Below are positions 17,898 through 26,138 of a stretch of 64,000 nt of DNA, in pieces. The stretch's first letter is position 1. Every line of letters begins with the position of its first letter. Made by a program: the position numbers and the translations under genes. The DNA comes from DATARH01 sp963712835 (GTDB taxonomy: Bacteria > Pseudomonadota > Alphaproteobacteria > ATCC43930 > CGMCC-115725), in the NCBI GenBank assembly GCA_963712835.1, contig CAVQJJ010000007.1:186001-250000 (forward strand). Direction: 5' to 3'. Under the pieces are notes generated by a model. The model was not told where the DNA came from. It did no database searches and was given only the letters and a program-made list of their open reading frames with translations.

Positions 17898-19160
17898 GTG
17901 AACTGGCTGTTCATCCACCAGAACTTCCCCGGCCAGTACGTGCATGCCGCGCAACATTTCGCCGCGGCGGGGGACCAGGTCGTGTTCATCACCCAGCAGC
18001 GCGAGCGCCAGCTCGACGGGGTGCGCAAGATCGTCTACGCGCCGGCCCGCCGGCCCGCCGGCCTCAACCCGTTTGTTGCCGAGTTCAACACTGCTGTCGA
18101 AAACGGACTGGCAGTCGTCCGCGTCTGCGAGGAGCTGAAGCGCAATGGCTTCACCCCCGACCTCGTCGCCGGACACAACGGCTGGGGTGAAATCCTTTAT
18201 GTCAAAGACTGCTGGCCGTCGGTTCCGCTGCTCGGCTATTTCGAGTTCTTCTATCGGCCGCGCAACAGCGATCTCGACTTCGATCCGGAATTTCCGCCCG
18301 GTCCTGCCGACGGGATGCGGTTGCGCACGCGCAATTCGATTAACCTGCTGGGGCTTGAAACAGCCGATTGGGGCCAGACGCCGACCGAATTTCAGCGCGA
18401 TCTCTACCCCGAAAAGTACCAACGCGCGATCAGCGTCATTCACGAGGGAATCGACACCACCGTCGTGCGCCCCGAGCCGAGCACCCGCCTATGGTTGTCC
18501 GGCGGCCTGTCACTGTCGCGCAACGACCTTCTGATTACCTACAGCGCGCGCAATCTGGAACCCTATCGGGGCTTTCACATTTTCATGCGGACGCTTCCCA
18601 AGCTTTTGGAGCGCCATCCAACGGCGCGCGTGCTCATCGTCGGCGGCAACGAAGTCAGTTACGGCCGCCGGCCGGAAGGCGCACCGACTTGGCGGCAGAA
18701 GCTGCTTGCCGAGTTGGAAGGGCGCCTCGACTTGAGCCGCGTCCATTTTCTCGGCCGGCTCAACTACCCACAGTATCTGGCGATGCTGCAGATATCCACG
18801 GTGCACGTCTATTTGACGTACCCGTTTGTTCTATCCTGGGGGTTGCTCGAAGCGATGTCGGCGGGCTGCGCGGTCGTCGCCTCGCGTACGCCTCCGGTGG
18901 AAGAAGTGATGCGCGACGGCGAAAACGGCCATCTCGTCGACTTTTTCGATAGCGACGCGCTCGCCAATCGCGTCAGCGAGCTACTCATGCAGCGCGAGCG
19001 CCAGGACACCATCCGCGCTGCTGCGCGCCAGACCATCGTCGCGCGTTTCGATCTTGCGACAAAATCCCTGCCCGCTTACGTTGCGCTGTTGCGGCGGTTG
19101 ATCCGCCGGCGACGCCAGAACCCGATTTCATTAGCGGGCCGAGCCGCTTTGGCCGGCTGA
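17898..19160 (+). CDS. Glycosyltransferase family 4 (GT-B fold)
   Basis: A 420-residue retaining glycosyltransferase. The N-terminal domain starts MNWLFIHQNFPGQYVHAAQH, a pattern seen in ExpE7-like GT4 enzymes. The C-terminal domain holds the donor site: RNLEPYRGFHIFMRTLPKLL, VLIVGGNEVSYG and a late YPFVLSWGLLEAMSAGCAVV with the usual Glu. No membrane segment is seen, so it should act at the cytoplasmic face on a membrane-bound acceptor. The methyltransferase upstream is probably in the same transcript. Sugar and acceptor cannot be told from the sequence. Confidence 0.88.
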   Translation: MNWLFIHQNFPGQYVHAAQHFAAAGDQVVFITQQRERQLDGVRKIVYAPARRPAGLNPFVAEFNTAVENGLAVVRVCEELKRNGFTPDLVAGHNGWGEILYVKDCWPSVPLLGYFEFFYRPRNSDLDFDPEFPPGPADGMRLRTRNSINLLGLETADWGQTPTEFQRDLYPEKYQRAISVIHEGIDTTVVRPEPSTRLWLSGGLSLSRNDLLITYSARNLEPYRGFHIFMRTLPKLLERHPTARVLIVGGNEVSYGRRPEGAPTWRQKLLAELEGRLDLSRVHFLGRLNYPQYLAMLQISTVHVYLTYPFVLSWGLLEAMSAGCAVVASRTPPVEEVMRDGENGHLVDFFDSDALANRVSELLMQRERQDTIRAAARQTIVARFDLATKSLPAYVALLRRLIRRRRQNPISLAGRAALAG

Positions 19161-19501
19161 CGGAACACTTGGTGCATCGTTTGCGTATCGCTCTTTCGGC
19201 CCACCCGCACTTTCAGTTGAAACAAAATTACCAAGGGATAACCATGTTACACCGGTGTTAACTATGAAAACTGTTTCGAAATGTACTAAATTGTTGCAAG
19301 ATTTTGCGCTAATGAGAGTGAAGGCACCGTCCAGACATTGCGTGCCTAGCGGTAATCTTGTCAAATTTTTCGGGGCCTACTTTTACTGAGATGGCCTTGC
19401 CTTATCCCCCCGAGCAAGGCGACGCGACAAAACCTGGAGAGCACGTAGAGGGTTTCTTCAGCTTTTGTTGTCATCCAGTACGAAAGAGGTAGAGCCGGAA
19501 G
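19161..19501 (+). promoter_or_regulatory. AT-richer 340-bp upstream region of the response-regulator-like gene
   Basis: This gap is visibly AT-richer than its surroundings. A perfect palindrome ACACCGGTGT lies at 19249-19258, inside GTT-(...)-TTAAC, and could be an operator. A 7-bp hairpin GCCTTGC / GCAAGGC with a 13-nt C-rich loop sits at 19394-19420, probably in the leader. TTGTCA at 19358-19363 with a weak -10 (TTTTAC) 17 bp later is a possible promoter. Confidence 0.4.
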
Positions 19502-20212
19502 ATGCCAGCAGCAACCACTATTGTCGTTGCCCGTGAGGACTTCTCTATCCCCGGAGGAGAGCAGCACGATGGCAGCAATCCGCCAGAGCCGGTCGTTCTC
19601 GAGAACCGGTTCTTCAATCTATTGCGCGAGAGCAAGCCGGACGTCGTGGTGCTTGACCTGCGCCAAGCGAATGGCGCCGGCGTCGGCATGATCCTCAAGA
19701 TCCGCCGGCAGAGCAGCGTGCCGATCCTCGTCGTATGCGGTCAAGACAACAGCAACCTACAAGACTACCGATTTGCCGGCGCCGCGGAGTGCATTGCCGG
19801 CCCGGTTGACGTCGTCGCGTTCAACGAGGTGTTGCAGCAGATCGTTAGGGTCAACGGACAAGCCCTTCCGGCTTCTCCGCGCGAAGCCGAGGCGATCGAA
19901 TTCTCCGGCGTCACCTTTAGGCCGCACCAGAACCTGATGATCGGGTCGGAGGGCAAGGCGGTTCACCTGACGACGGCGGAAAGTCTCCTCCTAGCCCATT
20001 TCGTCAATAACTCCTGGGAGATCCAGACGCGCAGCGCTCTCGCCGAGGCACTTTATGGTAAGCATCGGCCCGCTACCGACCGGGCAATCGACGTGGTGGT
20101 CAACCGGCTGCGCACGAAGTTGCGTTCGCTTGGTGATGCGATGGAACATTTGATAAAGACTGAGTTCCGTCGGGGGTACCGTTTTGTCTGCGACACATCG
20201 ATTGAGCGATAG
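19502..20212 (+). CDS. OmpR-type winged-helix regulator with degenerate receiver domain
   Basis: A 236-residue protein. The C-terminal half (about 130-232) is a winged helix of the OmpR/PhoB type: VHLTTAESLLLAHFVNNSWE, then RAIDVVVNRLRTKLRS and a final RRGYRFVCD. The N-terminal half looks like a receiver (VVVLDLRQANGAGVGMILKI keeps the Asp). However, the acidic pair after strand 1 is displaced, the switch Thr/Ser is replaced (VVCGQDN) and the conserved Lys is Gly (IAGPVD). It may therefore work without phosphorylation. No cognate kinase is adjacent. The HlyD and Sel1 genes follow on the same strand, so it may control them. Confidence 0.82.
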   Translation: MPAATTIVVAREDFSIPGGEQHDGSNPPEPVVLENRFFNLLRESKPDVVVLDLRQANGAGVGMILKIRRQSSVPILVVCGQDNSNLQDYRFAGAAECIAGPVDVVAFNEVLQQIVRVNGQALPASPREAEAIEFSGVTFRPHQNLMIGSEGKAVHLTTAESLLLAHFVNNSWEIQTRSALAEALYGKHRPATDRAIDVVVNRLRTKLRSLGDAMEHLIKTEFRRGYRFVCDTSIER

Positions 20213-20257
20213 GCGGCAGTATCGAGCCTTGACGTCTCTTGGTTCCGGTGGGGGTGC

Positions 20258-21637
20258 ATGAAGCTGTTTCGTTCCGCCCGGCCGGAAGGGTTTGAGCTGG
20301 CGGCGGCTCCGGGTCGCGAGATCCGCGTCTTCCAGTCCGAAACCGCCGAAATCCTCGACGGTCCCGAGCCGTTTAAGGCTCGCATCACACTGATCATGCT
20401 GGGGGCGATGTTCGCCAGCCTCATCCTGTTGACTTTTTGCATGCGGGTTGACCGTGTTGTGACGTCGGTTTCGGGGAAGATCGTGACGGTTGAGCCGACG
20501 GCGGTGCTGGGGGCGCTCGACCCGTCGATCATCAAGACGATCGATGTGCAGGAGGGCGAGCAGGTAAAAAAGGGTCAGCTGCTGGCGACGCTCGACCCGA
20601 CCTTCACCACCGCCGATGTCGGCGCGCTCAAATCGCAGGTCGCCAACTACGGCGCCGAGGTCGCGCGCTGCCAGGCGGAGCTGGCGCAAAAGCCGTTTGA
20701 CATGGCGCCCTCGGCCGATCCGGTGGCCAACAGCTTCATCGCCGCGCAGCGCGAGTATTACCTGCAGCGCAAGGCGCAGTTTGACGCCCAGGTGCAGAGC
20801 TACAACGACCAGATCGCGCAGTATCAGGCGACCATCGTCAAATACCAGACCGACCAGGCGCGCTATGGCGACCGGGCCAAGATATCGCAAGAGATCGAGC
20901 AGATGCGGGCGACCTTGGCCGCCGCCCAGGTCGGCAGCCGGCTCAACCTCTTGGCGGCGACCGACCAGAAGCTGGAGATCGAGCGCGCGCTCGAATTCGA
21001 CAAGAACGCCACCGCCGAGGCGCAGCACGAGCTTGATGCGGCCAAGTCGACGCGCGATGCCTATATCCAGCAATGGGACGGCCAGGTGAGCCAGGAGCTG
21101 GTGACGGCGCAGAGCAACCGCGACGCCGCGGCCGAGCAGCTGACCAAGGCCACCAAGCACCAGTCGCTGGTTCGGCTCGCGGCGCCGGAAGACAGCATGG
21201 TGTTGAAGATCGCCAAGCTGTCGCCGCAATCGGTGCTCAACCCCTCCGACCCGCTGCTGTACCTGGCGCCCCTGAAATCGCCGCTGCAGGCGGAGATCAA
21301 CATCGCCGCGCGCGACATCGGCTTTATCCGGGTCGGCGACGACACGACGATCAAATTGAGCGCCTATGATTTCATCGACCATGGCACGGTCGACGGCAAG
21401 GTCAAGTCGATCAGCGAGGGCGCCTTCACCACCGACGACAACGGCGCGCCGACCGATCCGTACTACAGAGTGCGGGTGGCGCTGGGCCGGGTCGCGCTGC
21501 GCAATGTGCCGGAGAATTTCCGGCTCGTGCCCGGCATCACCCTCACCGGCGACATCCACATCGGCACCCGATCCCTCTTTACCTATCTGTTCAGCGGCGT
21601 CATGCGCGGCGCCGACGAAGCAATGCGCGAACCCTGA
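20258..21637 (+). CDS. HlyD-family periplasmic adaptor (membrane fusion protein)
   Basis: A 459-residue inner-membrane-anchored adaptor. One membrane segment lies near residues 45-62 (LIMLGAMFASLILLTFCM). The lipoyl half-motif follows (TIDVQEGEQVKKGQLLATLD), then a long coiled-coil hairpin of Gln/Ala/Glu-rich helices (about 115-290), a second lipoyl half and a C-terminal beta-barrel part with NVPENFRLVPGITLTGDI. Such proteins bridge an ABC exporter and an outer-membrane channel in type I secretion. Neither partner is encoded within the window. It starts 45 bp after the regulator and its stop overlaps the next start (TGATG), so it is tightly coupled to the Sel1 protein. Confidence 0.9.
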   Translation: MKLFRSARPEGFELAAAPGREIRVFQSETAEILDGPEPFKARITLIMLGAMFASLILLTFCMRVDRVVTSVSGKIVTVEPTAVLGALDPSIIKTIDVQEGEQVKKGQLLATLDPTFTTADVGALKSQVANYGAEVARCQAELAQKPFDMAPSADPVANSFIAAQREYYLQRKAQFDAQVQSYNDQIAQYQATIVKYQTDQARYGDRAKISQEIEQMRATLAAAQVGSRLNLLAATDQKLEIERALEFDKNATAEAQHELDAAKSTRDAYIQQWDGQVSQELVTAQSNRDAAAEQLTKATKHQSLVRLAAPEDSMVLKIAKLSPQSVLNPSDPLLYLAPLKSPLQAEINIAARDIGFIRVGDDTTIKLSAYDFIDHGTVDGKVKSISEGAFTTDDNGAPTDPYYRVRVALGRVALRNVPENFRLVPGITLTGDIHIGTRSLFTYLFSGVMRGADEAMREP

Positions 21638-24207
21638 TGACAGCCACCAATCAACATTCGGCGGCGAATTTCGCGCCCGAACCGGAAAACCCTGTCGGCG
21701 CTGTCGGCGGCGACGCAGACCCACTGGCGCACGCGGCACCATATATCGCGCGCCGCATTAATTCGCTCGACCGCACCAAGCCGCGCCGCATGGGCAGAGA
21801 CCACACGCGGCTAGGCTTACCGGAACAGGTCGGTCGCGTGTCGCCGATTTCCGACCTCGGGCCGTCGCCGCCGGCAACCCTACAGGCGCAGATGGCGACA
21901 CCGCTGCCCGACAAGGAGATGACGCTCGCCTCATTCCCCACCGCTATCGTCGAGCCCGAGTTCGTTGAGCCGGAGGTTCCGGCACCGGAAATCGAACCGG
22001 ACGCACCGGACCTGCTCGATCCGGTAGAGGTTCGGGCTGAGGCGACACCCGATCCGCCGATTAAACCTTTCTCAGCTCTCGTGACGCCGTCGCCGGAAGC
22101 CGTTACCGAATCACTTCCGGCGATTTCCGAACCGCCCCCGGCCGAAGACGAGCCCGCGGCCATCCTGGACCCAGTACCGGAGCCGGCCTCTGAGTTGCCC
22201 GTTGCAACGCCACAACATCGACGCTCGCTCGATGGCATGGGGATGCGCCCGCAACCCGACCCACCGGTCGCCGGCGCGCTCGAGGCATACGAGCGCAGGG
22301 ATTTTGTCACCGCCTTCGGTCTCTGGTCGGAGGCAGCGCGCTCCGGAAACCGTGAGGCGCAATATCGCCTCGGCCGCCTTTACGCCTATGGCGAGGGCGT
22401 CATCGCCAACTCGGCCGATGCCATGGTGTGGTACCGCCGCGCCGCCGAACAGGGCCATGCCGAGGCGCAGCACCAGCTTAGCCTTTTTTATCAATACGGG
22501 CGGAGTGACCACGGACCCTGGGCAATGAGCGAATGGTATCGCGTGGCGGCGGGCACCGACAAGGAGGCCGCAGACCGCAACCTGGCGATACTCTTCCCCA
22601 ATGGTACGGCGGTCGAACCAGACGAGGCAGAAGCGTTCCGCTGGGGACTCGCCGCCGCCGAGCAGGGATATCCCCCGGCGCAAGCCAATGTCGCGATCTT
22701 TTATTCGCGCGGGATTGCCTGCGAGATCGATTATGACGAGGCACGCTACTGGTACGAATGCGCCGCGGCAAACGGCAACGCGGAGGGCGAATTCGGTCTT
22801 GGCGTGCTGTACGCGAACGGCTTCGGGGTCGAGGTCGAGCTGCTCAAGGCGGCCGAGCACTATCGCAAGGCGGCCGAGGACAACCACGACGGCGCGCAGC
22901 TCGCGCTCGGGCTCTTGTATCTGTCCGGCACCGGCGTCGTGCGCGACCCGAATAAGGCCGCGGCCCTATTCGAGCAGGCCGGTGAGCGCGGCAACGCCCG
23001 GGCGCGCTTCAATCTCGGGCTGATGCATTGGCACGGCGACGGCATCCCGCAAAACCTGGTCGCCGCGGAAACCTGCTTCCGCCGGGCCGCGCGCGACGGC
23101 CATTCGCCGGCGATCATGACACTGGCGCAGATGTACGGCGCCGGCCAGGGTTCGACCGCCAATAAATTCGAAGCCGCGAATTGGTATCGCCTTGCCGCCG
23201 AGAACGGGGTTGCCGAGGCGCAATTCGCGGTCGGCACGTTTTATGCCCGCGGCGAAGGCGTCGCGCCCCGTCTGAGCGAGGCGGCGAGATGGTTCGAACT
23301 CGCCGCCAAGCAGGGGCACCCGACCGCGCAGTTCAATATCGGCACATTCTGCCTCAACGGCACCGGCGTCGAGCGCGATCCGGTCCGCGCCGCGGACTGG
23401 TTCCGAATGGCTGCCGAACAAGGCATGACCCGGGCTCAGGTGAGACTGGCGCAGCTCCACATCGCCGGCGAAGGCGTTGCCGCGGATGCCGCGACGGCCG
23501 CGTCCTGGTTGAAGCGTGCGGTCGAAGCGGACGACCTCGACGGCATGATCGCGCTCGCTCAGCTTCATCTCCGTGGCCAGGGCGTGGAGCACGACGTCCC
23601 ACGTGCCGAAGCATTGATGACCAAGGCGGTGGACCGAAACCATCTTCCGGCGCTGCTTCAGCTCGGTCATTTGCGAATGCAGCAGGGCCAGCGCGACGAG
23701 GCGATGAGGCTCTACCGCGCGGCCGGCGAGGGCGGCTATATCGAGGCGCAGCTCTTTCTCGGGCAGCTTTTCCTGCGCGGCCAAGCGGTGCCGCGCAGCG
23801 AGGAGATGGCGGCAGTCTGGTTCCGGCTTGCCGCCGAGCAGGGACATGTCGGGGCACAGGTACAGATCGCGATCATGTACTGCACCGGCCAGGGTGTCTC
23901 TGTCGACCTTGCCGAGGCGACGAAATGGTATCGCCGTGCTGCCGAGCAGGGCGATCGGCTCGGCCAGTACAATCTGGCGGTGATGCTCGCCAAGGGCGAT
24001 GGCGTCGAGCAAGATTACGAGCAGGCCTTCGCCTGGTGCATCAAGGCAGCCGAGCAACAACAGCCCGAGGCGCAAATGATGCTCGGCGATCTTTTGGCTT
24101 CCGGGCACGGCATCGGCGCAGACCCGGCGGCGGCGCGCCACTGGTACGAAAAGGCGGCAGCGCACGGTCTCGCCGCCGCCCGGGCGCGGCTGGCGAATTT
24201 GCGGTGA
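21637..24207 (+). CDS. Large Sel1-like repeat protein (about 17 repeats)
   Basis: An 856-residue protein. Residues 1-200 are low-complexity, rich in Pro, Glu and Ala, with no signal peptide or membrane segment. From about residue 205 to the end run some 17 Sel1-like repeats of 36 residues, with the pattern A-x-x-WYR-x-AAEQG-x-x-x-AQ-x-x-LG-x-x-Y-x-x-G-x-GV. Repeats 2 and 13 are irregular. Sel1 arrays are scaffolds for protein-protein contacts and appear in regulation of exopolysaccharide production (for example ExoR and AlgK relatives). The start overlaps the HlyD stop, so the two should be made together. It may assemble or regulate the export system; that is inference. Confidence 0.9.
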   Translation: MTATNQHSAANFAPEPENPVGAVGGDADPLAHAAPYIARRINSLDRTKPRRMGRDHTRLGLPEQVGRVSPISDLGPSPPATLQAQMATPLPDKEMTLASFPTAIVEPEFVEPEVPAPEIEPDAPDLLDPVEVRAEATPDPPIKPFSALVTPSPEAVTESLPAISEPPPAEDEPAAILDPVPEPASELPVATPQHRRSLDGMGMRPQPDPPVAGALEAYERRDFVTAFGLWSEAARSGNREAQYRLGRLYAYGEGVIANSADAMVWYRRAAEQGHAEAQHQLSLFYQYGRSDHGPWAMSEWYRVAAGTDKEAADRNLAILFPNGTAVEPDEAEAFRWGLAAAEQGYPPAQANVAIFYSRGIACEIDYDEARYWYECAAANGNAEGEFGLGVLYANGFGVEVELLKAAEHYRKAAEDNHDGAQLALGLLYLSGTGVVRDPNKAAALFEQAGERGNARARFNLGLMHWHGDGIPQNLVAAETCFRRAARDGHSPAIMTLAQMYGAGQGSTANKFEAANWYRLAAENGVAEAQFAVGTFYARGEGVAPRLSEAARWFELAAKQGHPTAQFNIGTFCLNGTGVERDPVRAADWFRMAAEQGMTRAQVRLAQLHIAGEGVAADAATAASWLKRAVEADDLDGMIALAQLHLRGQGVEHDVPRAEALMTKAVDRNHLPALLQLGHLRMQQGQRDEAMRLYRAAGEGGYIEAQLFLGQLFLRGQAVPRSEEMAAVWFRLAAEQGHVGAQVQIAIMYCTGQGVSVDLAEATKWYRRAAEQGDRLGQYNLAVMLAKGDGVEQDYEQAFAWCIKAAEQQQPEAQMMLGDLLASGHGIGADPAAARHWYEKAAAHGLAAARARLANLR

Positions 24208-24211
24208 TCGG

Positions 24212-24523
24212 CTAGCGCTTCAAATAAACCGTGTCGCCCTCGACCCGGCATTCGTAGGCCGGGATATCGGCCGAATACGGGCCATCGATATATTTCCCGG
24301 TGCGGATGTCAAACTGCGCAAAATGCAGTGGGCATTCGACGATACAGCCCTCAAGCTTGCCGCGCGACAGCGGCGCGTTGCGGTGACCGCAGACATCGCG
24401 CAGCGCGTAAAACCCGCCATCGACATGCGCCAGTACGATGCGCTCGCGCTCAACGGCAACAAAGGTCATCGAGCCAAGGGCGATATCAGCCACCTTGGCG
24501 ACCGCGACAAAACCTTCCTCCAT
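24212..24523 (-). CDS. Rieske [2Fe-2S] ferredoxin, oxygenase-component type
   Basis: A 103-residue stand-alone Rieske protein. The cluster ligands are in CGHRNAPLSRGKLEGC and CPLHFAQFD, giving C-x-H and C-x2-H with 16 residues between. Length fits NirD- or BphF-type ferredoxins that pass electrons to a ring-hydroxylating oxygenase. There is no signal peptide, so it is cytoplasmic. It lies downstream of an amidohydrolase on the same strand; a palindromic repeat separates them. No oxygenase or reductase partner is adjacent. Its stop faces the Sel1 stop 4 bp away. Confidence 0.9.
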   Translation of the reverse strand: MEEGFVAVAKVADIALGSMTFVAVERERIVLAHVDGGFYALRDVCGHRNAPLSRGKLEGCIVECPLHFAQFDIRTGKYIDGPYSADIPAYECRVEGDTVYLKR

Positions 24524-24534
24524 TGAATTACCCT

Positions 24535-24619
24535 GTCACCGCGAGAAGCGGAGCGGCGAAGCAATCTCGGCGGGAACGCATTCCCTCATAGGAGATTGCT
24601 TCGCTTTGCTCGCAATGAC
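24535..24619. repeat. Intergenic palindromic repeat, family A, second copy
   Basis: The element starts GTCACCGCGAG and ends CTCGCAATGAC, with inner GAAGCAATCTC / GAGATTGCTTC as a perfect 11-bp pair. It matches the design of the copy at 2171-2265. It ends 3 bp before the amidohydrolase stop. Confidence 0.75.
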
Positions 24620-24621
24620 GA

Positions 24622-25776
24622 TCAGGCGGCAGCCGCCAGCTCGAAGCCGAACATCTTCGCGGCGTTGGACGAGGTGATCTTCTGCAGATCCGCGTCGGGC
24701 ACGCCCTTGAACATGCGCTGGATGAACTGCTGCGAGCGCGGGAAGGTCGCCTCGGCGTGCGGGTAGTCGCTGCCCCACAGCATGTTCTCGACACCGATGT
24801 GGTCGCGCAACTGGACGCCGAGATCGTCCTCCATGAACTCGACGAACATGTTCTTCTTCCAGTAGTCGCTCGGCATCAGCCCCTGTTCCGAGCGCCAACC
24901 CTTGGTGAAGACCGGGCGCTCGACATAGGTGAAATCCATCTGCTTCAGCCAATGCGGGATCCACGACGCCTCGTGCTCGACCGAGCCGATCTTGAGCCCG
25001 GGGAACTTGTCGAACACGCCGGCGAACAGCATCGAGCCGAGCGAATACCGGACCCAATAATCGGTCGTCGACCGGCCGGCGCCGGTGAGTTCTGTCAGGT
25101 CCATCGTGAACTCGTTGGCCGGAACGCCGTTGCGCGGCGTGCCGATATGCATGAGCAGCGGGTGTTTGAGCTCCTGCGCGGTCGCCCAGAACTTGTCGTA
25201 GATCGGGCTCGAATAGGGCTTGCCGGGCTGCGGCGAGACCGGGATGAAGGAGCCGACGAGACCCATCTTGACCACCCGCTCCAATTCCGCTGCGCCGGCC
25301 TCCGGATCGTCGAGGTTGAGCATCGCGATGCCCTTCAGCCGCGCCGGGTTCGCCTTGCAGAAATCGGCGATCCAGTCGTTGTAGACACGGCAGATTTCGT
25401 TGAGCAGTTCGGTATCCGGCACGCGATACCAGAAAAGGCCCTGGCTGGGCTGCAGCACCGAGCCCCAGATACCGTCTTCCTCGTTCTCTTCAATCATCGC
25501 GCTGGGGGTATAGGCGCCCTTGCGCACGTCTTCCCAGACGCCGAGGAAATCGATCGCCGACGGGTCCTCGAAGCGCTGCCCGGCCTGGATGACCGCACCG
25601 AGCGTGCCGACCTGCTGGCCTTCGAGCATCCAGGCGTCGTATTCGCGCCCCGTCGGGGTTTTGCGCCGCTCCATGTGCGGCGCGCGCTGCCGCAACTTCG
25701 GCGAAAACCGCTCGGTGTACATGTCCGGCGGCTCGACGATATGGGAGTCCGCCGAAATCAGTTTCCACGACGCCAT
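24622..25776 (-). CDS. Amidohydrolase family protein (amidohydrolase_2 / ACMSD-like TIM barrel)
   Basis: A 384-residue metal-dependent hydrolase or decarboxylase. The N-terminal metal site is ISADSHIVEPPDMYTERF, a central HIGTPRNGVP carries a conserved His, and the late GSDYPHAEATFPRS provides the catalytic Asp. Family members hydrolyse or decarboxylate aromatic and cyclic compounds, often in catabolic clusters. I start at ATG 25776, preceded by GGAGGTCAGC; an in-frame ATG at 25794 would place that ribosome site inside the gene. Upstream lies the stub of a second amidohydrolase, then a solute-binding protein, all on the same strand. The substrate is unknown. Confidence 0.9.
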   Translation of the reverse strand: MASWKLISADSHIVEPPDMYTERFSPKLRQRAPHMERRKTPTGREYDAWMLEGQQVGTLGAVIQAGQRFEDPSAIDFLGVWEDVRKGAYTPSAMIEENEEDGIWGSVLQPSQGLFWYRVPDTELLNEICRVYNDWIADFCKANPARLKGIAMLNLDDPEAGAAELERVVKMGLVGSFIPVSPQPGKPYSSPIYDKFWATAQELKHPLLMHIGTPRNGVPANEFTMDLTELTGAGRSTTDYWVRYSLGSMLFAGVFDKFPGLKIGSVEHEASWIPHWLKQMDFTYVERPVFTKGWRSEQGLMPSDYWKKNMFVEFMEDDLGVQLRDHIGVENMLWGSDYPHAEATFPRSQQFIQRMFKGVPDADLQKITSSNAAKMFGFELAAAA

Positions 25777-25865
25777 GCTGACCTCCCTCCTCAATGCCGG
25801 CCACTGCCGGGATGTGAACTAGCCGATAGTCGGACGCCTTTCTCTGGGTTCTTGTTGTTTCGCCC

Positions 25866-26003
25866 TTATTCCGCCGCGTCGCCACCCACCTTGCGCAGCT
25901 GCTTGTGAAACACCGGGCCGTACTCGATCCAATGCCCGTCGGCGTCGATTACCGGGCGGCCGAGACAGGACTTGATCTCTCGCGGGCTGAGATGGGCGTT
26001 CAC
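25866..26003 (-). pseudogene. Truncated 5' end of a second amidohydrolase
   Basis: From GTG 26003 the frame reads NAHLSPREIKSCLGRPVIDA then DGHWIEYGPVFHKQLRKVGG, a recognisable N-terminus of an amidohydrolase_2 protein (PVIDADGHWIEYGPVF carries the first metal site). It hits TAA at 25866 after 45 codons. Nothing downstream in any frame restores the family, and the intact amidohydrolase begins 90 bp later. This looks like the remnant of a tandem paralogue lost by deletion. The GTG start follows GGAGGCCAC, so it may still be translated as a short peptide. Confidence 0.7.
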
Positions 26004-26138
26004 GTGGCCTCCTGTCCGGGCCGGACGATCCGCCTGGGAAGTGGCGTGCCGGGTGCTCGGGAGGCGACGGTACGGCGCACTCCCAAGGCCCGTCAAGAAG
26101 TCGTAGCGCTGGCTTACTGCGCGGCCAGCGCCTTCCGC

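Noticed and set aside
19991..21742. A 583-codon minus-strand frame opposite the HlyD gene
   Set aside because: Arg/Gly/Leu-rich antisense shadow with no domain, lying fully over a clear adaptor protein gene.
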